Assembly: GCA_023055355.1 (NCBI GenBank)
Contig: JALJCS010000002.1
Location: 82,981,001-83,045,000 of the forward strand
Source: Agelaius tricolor
Lineage: Eukaryota > Chordata > Aves > Passeriformes > Icteridae
Direction: 5' to 3'
Length of the DNA stretch: 64,000 nucleotides
Below are positions 24,871 to 35,360 of this stretch, one piece after another (within the stretch, counting starts at the first letter, position 1; each line of letters opens with the position of its first letter). The notes below the pieces were generated by a model that was not told the origin of the DNA, did not search any database, and worked only from the letters and a program-made list of their open reading frames with translations. Made by a program: the position numbers and the translations under genes.

Positions 24871-26028
24871 AGAAAAAGGCGTTGGACTGCAACCGTATCG
24901 GGTTGCTGCACGCGTGGCAGTAAAGGTGTTCCTCTGTAGTCGATAGGATGCTGAGCTGTAAACTTGGATGTTACTAAAAAACAAACATTGTTTGAAATCG
25001 CTTCTGACAGGTGCTACCCCAGTGTCCCAGTTTGTTCACCAACTGCTTGTCCATTTTAATGGCTGGTTAAGTGGTGTTAAGGTTAATGTTAAGGCATTCC
25101 AGAGCTCTGTGTAAGCCTCCAGTTGTGTTACACTCGGTAGGTGAGGTAAAGAGGATGTTTGTCTCTTTCTCCCATGGAAATCTTGTCAGTTCTAGAGCAG
25201 CACTCCTTTCAACTCAACTCCAAGCTGTAGCGCTCAGTTCTTTGTGTGGTCTTAAAATATCTTCCAATAAAGACTTCCTGCCACGGAATTTACTCAGCTG
25301 CTGTATTCCCTATGTGTGTCGGGCAGTGGGGAGATGAATGAAGGATGATGGCTCTTGTGAGGAGGCACTGGTATCAGATAGATAGAGTTCCTTCATTTCC
25401 CTTTTCCCATGCCCTAACAGACACCATGACTGCATTTCCACAACTCTTCATGAGGAAACAGGCCCCAAAGGGACAAGGAGAAAAACATGATCTATCTGAC
25501 CATGGGGCAAGGACCCTGTTACTCAGGACATCTGGGGGCAGCTCAGAGTCCTGACTACCAGGCAGGTTTCTGGTGATGAGGCCGATCTAAGGACAAGCCA
25601 GTGAGTCTGCACTGGTCCAAGATCAGTAGAGAGCATAGCAAGCCAGGACATGATTGTGGCCAAGTTTATGGGCAGCAGTCCTATGATGTTGAGGTGGGGA
25701 TTGACACCCTTATGCCTGCAGAACCCAACTTCAATAAGAGAAACACGTATGCAACGCTGGCTTTAACATTAAAACCATTGCAAAAGTATTAGTGTAGCTG
25801 AGGTATACCTTTCAGTATAACTTTCTACCTAAAGAAGAAACGGAAAGAAAACCTTCATCTACATTAAATCAGAAAAGCAAATTGAAAAGCATGAAACATT
25901 GGGAAAGGTCAGGCTGTAAGGGTAGCAAGTTACAATTCCTTCCAGAACACATACAGGTTATGGCATTACAAAATATATATTAAGGGAATATGACAAAATG
26001 AGAAGGGCAGAATTTAACATTTCCTTTC
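24871..26028. other. Intergenic, no feature recognised
   Basis: This is sequence upstream of the EBAG9 promoter, with moderate GC content that falls rightwards. Short open frames (for example at 25071-25337) resemble no protein I know and have no splice or promoter context. Confidence 0.5.
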
Positions 26029-26029
26029 T

Positions 26030-27236
26030 TACGAGAAAGAAAAGGAAATTTGATTTCCTTTCAGGAAGGGAAACGAAATCTTACGAAACTGAAAAGAAAG
26101 CCTTACAAACATTCTGGAAAGGAGATATGATCAAATGAAATGCAGTTGAAAAAAAACCAAAAATCCAGAAAATCAAGAGACTTCGTGACTACAAGAAAAT
26201 GGACCGAGATTACATGTGGTGCAGTGCAAAGGACCAAAACAGGTCAAAACTAACCTCAGAGGTTTTGCAAAAGCAGGGCAAAAAATCAAGGAGGAAGATA
26301 CATCTTGGAGGGGACGATATCAGGGACATGGCGTGGATACATTAAAAAAAAAAAAAAAATTAAAAAAAATTGCCAAAGTCAAAACCCATGAAAAGGCCTC
26401 TGCACCATCAAGTGCAGGGACATACACCAAAGCATTCCCAATTCATCCCCATTGAAATATCAAGATTTCGTTTCCCTTCCCGAAAGGAAATAACATTTCC
26501 TTTCGGGAAGGGAAACGAAATCTTGCGAAACTGAAAAGAAAGCATTGCAAACACTCTGGAAAGAAGAAATGATCAAATGAAAAGCAATTGAAAAAAAACC
26601 AAAAATCCCAAAAATCAGGAGATTTCGTGACTACAAGAATATGGGCCGGGATTACATCTCGTGCAGTGCAAAGGAGCAAAACAGGCCAAAACTAACCTCA
26701 GAGATGTTGCAAAAGCAGGGGAAAAAGTCAAGGAGGAAGACACAACTTGGAGGGGAAGATATCAGGGACATGGCATGGATACTTAAAAAAAAAAAAATTG
26801 CCAAAGGCAAAAGCCATGAAAAGGCCTGTATGCCAACAAGTGCAGGGACATGGACCAAAGCTTGCCAAAATTGATCCTCGCTGAAGGCCAAAACAGAAAA
26901 GAAGGACTTACGAATACTCTAGAACAGAGATACCATCAAAGGAAATGGAATTGAAGGAAAAAAAATTGGGAAATTTAGTGACTACAAGAAAATGGACCGG
27001 AAACAAAATCTTGCAAAACTGAAAATAAAGCCTTACAAACACTCTGGAAAGGAGATATGATCAAATGAAATGCAATTGAAAAATACCCCAAAAATCCCAA
27101 AAATCATGAGATTTCGTGACTACAAGAAAATGGACCGAGATTACATGTGGTGCAGTGCAAAGGACCAAAACAGGTCAAAACTAACCTCACAGATGTTGCA
27201 AAAACAAGGGAAAAAATCAAGGAGGAAGACACAACT
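26030..27236. repeat. Tandem array of a ~442-bp unit, about 2 full and 2 partial copies
   Basis: Copy A starts at about 26054 and copy B at about 26496 (offset exactly 442 at two anchor points). A short remnant lies at about 26885-26998 and a truncated copy C at 26999-27236. Shared anchors include gaaactgaaaagaaagc, tttcgtgactacaagaa, gattacat...gtgcagtgcaaagga, an internal A-rich tract and ggcctctgcaccatcaagtg-like text. Copy C breaks off in cacaacttg. The unit is A-rich on the plus strand and encodes nothing recognisable. It may be a low-copy satellite or an unclassified transposon. Confidence 0.85.
26461..26525. repeat. 30-bp perfect hairpin with 5-nt loop at the tandem-unit junction
   Basis: The arm 26461-26490 is the exact reverse complement of 26496-26525 around taaca. 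The core reads cccttcccgaaagg / cctttcgggaaggg. In copy A the corresponding place (about 26015-26085) shows only a decayed inverted repeat (tttcctttctt acg agaaagaaaaggaaa). A perfect 65-nt foldback in an otherwise diverged repeat suggests recent formation or correction. Confidence 0.9.
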
Positions 27237-27690
27237 TGTGTGTTAAGAAGGCTACTGGGACTGAAGATTTCACTACTAGTTATATAGCATGTGACTGTTG
27301 CCTTACAAACTGGCTTTTACCTCTTCACCTTATTCATGTTCTTCATGGTTTTACAGCACATCCTCAGAGTCCCCTGCTCCTTCATCCACCTCTCTCCAAG
27401 TGTTACCACATGAGCTCCTAGATCCAATGTACACAATATAAAAACCATGTCCTGGATACCTAAGCCCATCAAAGAAACAGAGGAGAAGAGCTGAAATTCA
27501 TTAAAACCTTGGCCACTGTGCAGCCTGCAGGACAGTGTTCAGTGAGCAAGCAAGGCACACGCTGCTGCAAAGACAGCAGTGCCCCATATTGACTGCACCC
27601 CATAGGCTCCATAGCTGTGGAAAAATATTTCCCTTTATGTATTTTGAATCTTCTGTAGCCATAAATGTGTTGTTTGTAACCTCGTATTTC
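27237..27690. other. Sequence between tandem array and LTR cluster, unassigned
   Basis: No coding potential is recognised. The right part (from about 27500) may already belong to the LTR element that follows, but its 5' boundary cannot be fixed without an alignment. Confidence 0.4.
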
Positions 27691-28190
27691 AGTTTTGTCA
27701 GACTCTTGTCACCCACCTGCCAGGTACCTGCTATAGCAGGCGCAGGGCCTGCAAGGCCTTCCTGGTGGTCAGCAGCCTAAGATAGCAAATGCCTGGTCAT
27801 GATGGCTGGACCTTAGAAGTTCCTCTCCTCCCTTCAGACCCTTGCTTATCTCTCTGTAAGACTGTAGGTCACTTTCCTTGTGACCCTTGCCATTGGACAA
27901 TTCCCAAAACTCCTGTACCCTATATAAAGAGCTACTTTTGCCCAGTTTGGCAGAAGAGCTGAGATCTGAGACCTTCATTTCAATAAAGACATCCCTGTGG
28001 AACCTTTTACAGCTTTCTCCTCTCTTTCTCTGTGTCTGCCCAAGGCACTTAGCAAGCAAAGGGCTGAAATCTAAAGAGCTGATCTCACTAAGAGCTGAGC
28101 TTGCTGAGGTAGCTTGCAGCTCTGGAACCTGCCTGAGGGGCCTGGACAGGTTGGACTTCTCTGTCTCAGATACCCACGGCAGCCAGGGTT
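27690..28190 (+). mobile_element. Endogenous retrovirus LTR, plus strand (boundaries approximate)
   Basis: The order of signals is that of an LTR: a TATA box (ccctatataaagagc, about 27920), about 60 bp later AATAAA (ttcaataaagacatccc, about 27981), then a T/C-rich R-U5 region (agctttctcctctctttctc). It ends near ggcagccagggttggtgaga. The text matches a widespread passerine LTR type as I remember it. No gag/pol frame follows, so it is a solo LTR or LTR plus a leader remnant. Confidence 0.65.
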
Positions 28191-28430
28191 GGTGAGATCC
28201 CGAAATGCCAGAGTCGCCTCAACCCGCCATGTGCAGTCAACCTACGACCTCCTCAGCTCCACAGTTGCCTTCCAGCTGCTCTCCAAGCTCCTCTTCCTGG
28301 CAGGCTTTCCTGGGAGAGGCTCTGTCTGCAGCCAGCCCCAGTGCCAGTCCCTGAGCTGGCTGAGCTGCTGAGGGCTGGCCCAGGCCTTGGTGCAGCGCGT
28401 GGGAGGACACGGATATAGCAATGCTGTGAT
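28191..28430. mobile_element. Probable ERV internal/leader remnant
   Basis: This is moderately GC-rich sequence between two LTR-like blocks, starting gatcccgaaatgccagagtc. It has no intact viral frame. The assignment rests on position. Confidence 0.35.
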
Positions 28431-28770
28431 GGCCCCGACAAGGGGAGAGAATGATGAGGAGGACTCCATGGATATCAGACGGCTAATTAATTACTTTATT
28501 ATACTATATTATTCTACACATCTAAAACTGAACCTGCCAAGCACTCAACCCTGCACACACTGCACTGAATCTCATGACTGTCAGCTGGCAGTCGCAACAC
28601 ACACCCACAATAGGCCCTGATAGGCCAAGGAAACAAAACACCATGACTTTGGGTAAACAATCTCCCTGTTGTATTCTACTTTTGCACAAACACAGGCACA
28701 GCAAATGATAAGAATTGTGTTTTCTTTCTCTGAGGCTCAGAGACTGTGAATCCCAGAAATATTCTTGGGA
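28430..28770 (-). mobile_element. Second LTR-like element, minus strand (approximate)
   Basis: The plus-strand text gaggaggactccatggatat, attaattactttattatact, atgataagaattgtgttttc and ttctctgaggctcagagac resembles, in reverse orientation, a common songbird LTR. On the minus strand the TTTATT near 28495 reads AATAAA, as expected of an LTR poly(A) signal. No coding remains. Confidence 0.5.
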
Positions 28771-28972
28771 AGAATTGTGTCTCGTTTTTCTTTGTGGAGA
28801 GAAATGTGGGGCTACACACAGAGGCCAAGCGTCCCTTGCGTGACCACAGCTGTGTTTACCCAGGAAGGCCACAGGAACAGGCTGAGCTCTGCAGGAGCTG
28901 GGCTGAGGGCAAAGCACTCAGGAGCACGTGACGGTGTACACAGGGGTTTTCAGGTGAGGGAAGAGACGAGAA

Positions 28973-29325
28973 TGTTGACGCCATGTTCAGAAGGCTTGAT
29001 TTATTATTTTATCATATACATTACACTAAAACTATACTAAAAAGAATAGAAGGAAAAGGTTCAGATCAGAAGGCTGGCTAAGCTAAGAATAGAAAGAAAT
29101 GAATAATAAAGGTTTGTGTCTCGGACAGAGAGTCCAAGCTAACTGGGCTGTGGTTGGCCATTAATTGTAAACATCCAAGATGGGCCAATCACAGATGCAC
29201 CTGTTGCATTCCACAGCAGCAGATAACCATTGTTTGCATTTTGTTCCTGAAGCCTCTCAGCTTCTCAGGAAGAAAAATCCTAAGAAAGGATTTTTAATGA
29301 AAAGATGTCTATGACAGCAGCGTGT
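28973..29325 (-). mobile_element. Songbird ERV LTR, minus strand
   Basis: The plus-strand interval starts TGTTGACGCCATGTTCAGAA and ends ...AGATGTCTATGACA, i.e. 5'-TG...CA-3' termini. Internal phrases (ggctggctaagctaagaata, cggacagagagtccaagc, gccaatcacagatgcacctg, ttgcattccacagcagcaga) are those of an abundant passerine LTR. A clear target-site duplication is not visible, so it may be nested with the preceding elements. Confidence 0.75.
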
Positions 29326-32300
29326 GCAGCTCAGGATTTTCCAGCACATTCCTGCCTGTTGCTGAAGGCAAGCCCACAGGATTTCCAAAGGGATAACTTC
29401 ATAGCAAAAAAAGAGCATTGCTATGCTTCACACAGTACAATAGCATAAGTGGGAATTTGTAAGTAAATATGACAGCTTAACATCTTTTGAACTATGACAG
29501 CTGTAAAATGTCAGATTCATTCTTGTAAAAAGAGGGAGAATTGTGAAGAGTTCAGATGTTTAATTTTACCTCCATTAATAATTCTGATTTTGTTACTGAC
29601 AATAATCACACATACTGAAAGCTCTATAAATCTTATACACTCACTAAGCAAGTGAAGAAAATTAATGCTCGTTTAACAAATAGTGCTGAAAATTCTTCAA
29701 GAATGCAGCTAGGCAAATGACAATAGTGATTACAAATATTTATGGTGACCTTCTGTTTTATTTATCTACTGGAAAATCAGAAATAAGTCCATTAAGTGTA
29801 CAAAAATGCCACCTGACTATAAGATCAGAAGAAGAATCACAGTCTGACCTCTTACTGGAAGGCTGATTTTAACAGCAGAAACATAAGACAGCTCATATTT
29901 AGGAAGCTATTTTTTAAATTTGCGCTGGACTTGACCACCAAATGCAGCCTTGGTTTAAAAATAAATACTACTCAACATGAGAAGTACAGATTTGACTATG
30001 ATGATTCTCTAAACTAACTTCTCAAAAAAAAAAGCCAACAAAAAGGAAACTGGATGCTCCTTGTGCCAGTAAAGAACTGACCTGTTCCACTGATATTCAG
30101 GGTACTGATTCAGCCTCACTAAAGCACTGGGTGTCATTCAGGGTCTTGTGTTAATGGGCCACTTCCAGTGTGGCACACTAAGCTCTCATCTAATCCTGTG
30201 AACACACAAACAAGCCACAGCACTGCATTCTTACTGTGTTCCTCTGCTGAGGATTTTGGAAATTTGAAAAGTTTGGAATATTAACAGAATATACATAGCA
30301 ATCTGAACTTGTCTTATAATTATACTTTCTGGATATGGCAAATGGCCATGTGGAAGTTTTTACAAAAAGATAACATCCTAAGAATGTACTATATTGGAGA
30401 AACAAAGCTGTTCTTCACTTCATTCCAGTTATTTCTTTTTTCATTAGTGTGCAGGCAATAAATACCCAAGCTTTTAAAAATATCAGCAGATATAATGCAA
30501 TTAAAATGCAGTTCAGACTGTAGAGAAGGGCAGAAACACAATTTTAGGAAATCTTTATGCACTCACAGTAGATGTCAGTAACAAAATGCCTCATTACTGC
30601 CTCTTCTTTTCTCTGATACCATATAGAAGCAGCTAAAGGACAGACATTGGGATGGTTTTGTATCATCTGGAGAACTGCTGAAGGAGAGCTTCTGGGTGTG
30701 AGCTGAGCCTGAAGATTACAGAATTTCAAAGGTGCTTATAGCTTGCTTTGAAATAAGCTGATCCTATCCTTCCTCTTCCCTTTCCAGTGAGTTTTGCTCT
30801 TCATTTTAATGGAACACAATCAAACCCCAACCAAGCTTCTTTTATCAGTGTACAGATTGAAATCCCTATTGTAGACTCCTACAGTTTGCATATTTTAGGT
30901 CCAGTGCATAATCATTTTACTGAGGAGGTCTCATTGTCCAAACCCACATTCTCCTGTTCAGCTTTCCAGACTTTGCAGGCTGGCAGCCTAAAGAGTGGCA
31001 GAGCACAGGGAAGACAAGAGGGGGAGTCCTCCAAAGGTTAATATCAGTCAAGTAACAACCTGATTCCTCCCTGGAGAGTGACCTCTGCTACATGGGAGAC
31101 AGGAAGGCAAGTTATTCCTTTGGCTGGGTTTGGGAATAATAAAAAATCAAAAAATAATTGATCAGGATGAAATAGGACTGTGGTGCATCTCAATGTAGTT
31201 GAACTGCTGTCTAATTGCCTGTGTACTCAGTCTCTTACACAGGCTAATATTAGCTCCAGCAAGCCAGCATATGCAAAGGCAATGTGAACATAGAGTCTGT
31301 TACTACAAGGACTCACACACTCACTTCCCAGTGCAAAAGCATTCAGAGTTTTCAGATTTTAAGGACTAATTTGTCAGGTTAAACCTTGCTATCTGAAGGG
31401 ACAAATTGGCTGATGGGTCAAACAGCAGTAACTCCTTTCCATGTGCTGAATAATAACAATAACAATAATAGATGTATGATTAACTGCTATTTTTATTACT
31501 ACAAAAAACAACATTGTGAAATACCCAGTGGCCTAAAGTAGGTGTTTTGACTGTTCTTCCAAGACTGCAAACCTCAGGACAGAGATTTTTTTGATTGTGC
31601 AAGACAGTGAAAACATCTACTATCCCACCATTATCTCTGAAGATTATGGTGTAAGAAATGCTGTGTAAGAAACATTATTAGTATTTTGTAACCTGTCTGA
31701 CCTCAAACACTGTGTTAAACAGGCCACAGAAAAACTTTTTTCTGTGCACTGAAAGACAAAGAACATTACTGTGGCCAGTGCCAATATTACAAGAACACTT
31801 AAACAATCCATTATGAAAGATGCTACCAATAAATTAGAGATTACAAAAGGGTCCAAACAGTGATAATGAAAACGAAACAGCAAAAAAGTGATGATATGGG
31901 GATTCTGGTACTTGGGCAAGAAGCCTGAGATGAGAAGTCTGTCAATACAGTTTAACAAATACTAGAAAATTATGTAGAGTCATGGATGGAGTCTTGTCGA
32001 ATATCCTATTTTTACCTATTTTTGTGGACAACATAGACTGTGGTTATGTTCGGGGCAAGAACCATATACTCAAAAAAGTTTTTACAACAGCATAAAATAC
32101 AGTCTCTAAGTGTTGCGAGTTAAAGAAAAAAAAAAAAGACTAACCCAAAAGCTTTTGAGATGTTATCTGCTTTTTGTGGTTGCAGACTCTTGCCTCTCCT
32201 TTTTTCCACTTTCTCATTCTTTGTCACAATACTCTATAATTCTTTAAATCGTCAGATCACTTTGAAGTACAGCTTCTGCTGGCTCTTTAAGGCTAGAGTA

Positions 32301-32559
32301 CACACTTGCTTTCCTCCTGTGTAATTTCCTGTTATTTTTGACTTTATATTTTAGGTGCTTAATCACGTACAGTGGGAAGTGTATGCACTTCCTGGGTGCA
32401 CACACAACACACAGCTGATTCTGCAACATATGCAGAGCAGAAACAAAACAGCCTCCTCTTTATCACAGCAGGCCTTGGTAAACCAAAATTATCATCTCAG
32501 TCTCAGGGAGAGCTCAAATGTTGCCATCTTATTGCAAAGTTCCATATCTTCTCAGTGAT
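29326..32559. other. Intergenic, AT-rich, no gene recognised
   Basis: This is single-copy-looking sequence with scattered low-complexity bits (for example a (AAT/AAC)n patch near 31450). No exon, RNA gene or recognisable repeat is seen. Confidence 0.5.
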
Positions 32560-32900
32560 TTCTCATGGGCAGGTCCTCACAGCACTGAACCCTTCTTCTT
32601 CACAGTACAGCCAACAAACCCCAACACCCTCCTCATCCATCTAACCCACTCTTTTGAAGCACTCATCTTCTTATTGAACACAGCTGTGGCCTATTAAGGG
32701 CAGGCCTGTTCCTAATCTTTGGTGATTAGTGCAGCTGCAACTCCTCAGGTGTGAGACTACCTTCTGCACTATTTTCTTACATTCTATCCCTCCACACTCA
32801 AAGACCACAGGCACAGGAACTCTTGCGGTGCAGGTACCACTGACCTCAGCCATCACCCTGAGCAGCACCGCAGTCCATCCCATGGCAGCAGCTTTTCCTG
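32560..32900. mobile_element. Possible LTR-type interspersed repeat
   Basis: The text cacagctgtggcctattaag, ggcaggcctgttcctaatct, gattagtgcagctgcaactc and gtgtgagactaccttctgca resembles avian LTR-derived repeats I recall. There are no terminal motifs or coding remnants to confirm it. Confidence 0.35.
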
Positions 32901-34719
32901 CATGAGGAGCTTCAATGGGTTGGCTTTGCCTCAGTAGAACCTTTCTGCACAGGAGGAAAGTATTCCAGGTCTGTACAACTGATAATTCTTTACTCTAGTA
33001 ATGTAGATCAAAGAGTTGTGTTCTAACAGACTTGAAGCACAAAAGACAGAGGTTTTGAACGCACAGAAGAGATGTTTATCCAAGACTGCCCCCCTCTGTT
33101 ATTGCTTCACAGCTAAAAAAAGAAAAATATTTCAAACTGCTGTAACTTCTTCTCACACCTGATAAAATGAGATTTCCAGTATACTGATTTTTAGTATCAG
33201 TATTTAATGGAAAAATAAAATGCAAATATAATAAAACATAAATAAAAAGTTAAATACTCCTGGACTATAAATATGGAAAGCATACTGAATTTGTTCAGTG
33301 AGTGTTTGAGTAGGGGTGATTTTATTGAGCTGTTTGCAGCAAATTAAAAAAATCAATATTTCTCTTGGTTTTTCTCTGTTCACATTTTTGTATAAAATTA
33401 CTCTAAAATACAAGATAGGATTTTTTACAAAAAAATTTTACCAATTTTTCTTTTGCTTTTTCTTTGGCAAATACAAATCTCAAGACCATTTCTCTTTCAT
33501 AAAGTTTCTGCTAAGGTAAATCCAGTATTTTATTCATGGAAATATAACTTTATATGTCTAACATATGCTTAAATAAATATTGGAAAACTAAGTCTATTCC
33601 TGAAAATTCCAACTCTAATGCTTAAAAATGAGTAGAGGAACAAAGTACCAACATCTGATTCTCATCATCCACTTCAAACCCCTAAAAACAAAAGCAGCAA
33701 AGAAAACCAGGCTGTTGAAAACTGTACAAATAAAACAGTTTAATGAATAAAAAATTTGAGAAAAATAAAATACTATCTTAAAGATGAGTTTGTTTTGTGT
33801 ATTTATTCAGTGGCATAAAAAATGCTATGTGATATTATTCTAGGAGACAACTACAATTATTTTTAGAGTCTAATGAACAGATGCTTTTCTTAAAATTGCA
33901 AATTGGAAAAACTGAAAATTCAGTTTTTCAGTAATCTACAAAATGCAAAACCAGACCATCATGTATACAACATTTTATAAATCTTGTTCCTCAAGTAAAA
34001 CTTGTCTCCAAGAAAAGTGCTTAGAGTGAGGCAGACCAGAGGTGCATAATTACATTGTTCAAGGGTGTTCAGTGTAGGAATTCAGTGCAGAAGCTCAGTA
34101 GGAGAAAGACAAGAAACTCTGTTTCTTTTAGGTAATAGAAGATATGTGCTATTTGGAAAGGAATTCTTTCTTGTTCCATACATCCCTTGCATTCATTAAT
34201 TATGGTATTTATTACAGAGACAACCACAGTCTTGCTTCCAGCTCTTACTGGTTTAAATATACATTTCAGCCAGAGTCTCATTCCAAAGAAAGTTATTTCT
34301 TGCACAGACAGCCAGAATCTGAAACTCTTATGCTTATTCAGTAAAATATGGGGGAATCCTCCCCTCACTGCATTGAGCTGTGCCATTGATGGGCTGCAAA
34401 TCAATCCACACTGCAGCTTAATCCAGTGAAACCTTTTGCCAGGCTAATGTATTTGTACCTACCCATCTCCAGCTGCTGGGAGATCCAGCTTCACAAAGTC
34501 TGGTTGTTCCTCTTTACTCAGGGCAGCCTTCCTCCATGCTGGCAGTGTCCCAGTGTCCCTACCCACCAGATGCAGAGCTCTCTTGGGAGGGTTGATGAAG
34601 TCTCAGCATGTAGTCTGGGAGCAAATGACTGCAGTGTATTTATCTTAACTTTAGTAATGCTTTCTCCCATAACTTCCTATAGACACACTGCTGAGGCATG
34701 GACCAGATGAGTGGACAGT
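32901..34719. other. Intergenic, no gene recognised
   Basis: The stretch is very AT-rich at about 33.1-34.0 kb. Short open frames have no recognisable content. Confidence 0.5.
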
Positions 34720-35360
34720 GAGATGAACTAAAAATTGGCTGCATTTCTGGGCTCAAGGGGTTCTGATTAGGAGCATGAAATCCAGCTGGAGCTCAGTCAC
34801 CAGAGATGAGCCTCAGGGGTTGATACCAGAGCCAATACTGCTTTGACCCTTCATAACTGGACTGGTCAATGGTGGAAAGTGCACCTTGAACAAGTTCACA
34901 GATAGCAAAAAAGCTGGGAGGAGTGACTAACCATGGTTCTGCTACCATCTATAGCACCCTCACCAGGCTGGAGAAATGCAAAATAGGAACATTGTGAAAT
35001 ACAGCAAAAGGATGTGCAAGCTCCTGCCCTTCAGGAGGAATAACCTCAGACTCCAGTACACTGGTGGCTGACTGACTTTGCAGAAAAGGCCCTAGAGTGG
35101 CAGGCATCAAGCTGATTCCATCTGAACATAAGAAAATATTTGTGTTGTGGCAAGTTTTTTTCCCTTCATTGTGAAGGTGGTAAAACATTGGAGTAGGTCA
35201 CCCAGGGTTGATGTGGAGTCTCCATTCTTGGAGATACTCATAACTCAACCTGACATGACCTTGGGAATCCACTCTAGGTGACCCTCATTTAACAGGGTGG
35301 AGTTGGACTTGATGTTCTCCACAGATGCCTTCCAAAGACTCTGTGATACTGCATAATGCT
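34720..35360 (+). mobile_element. CR1 LINE fragment (degraded ORF2 3' part and 3'UTR), plus strand
   Basis: CR1-type text runs in sense orientation. It includes gagcatgaaatccagctgga, ctggagaaatgcaaaatagg, ggatgtgcaagctcctgccc, ttcaggaggaataacctcag and ggagttggacttgatgttct, ending ttccaaagactctgtgatac. Many indels leave no frame. Confidence 0.8.

Noticed and set aside
24104..24911. Long open frames on both strands in the CpG island (up to 255 codons)
   Set aside because: They overlap each other in many frames, are Pro/Arg/Ala/Gly-rich, and vanish at the island borders. This is a composition effect, since stop codons are rare in GC-rich DNA.
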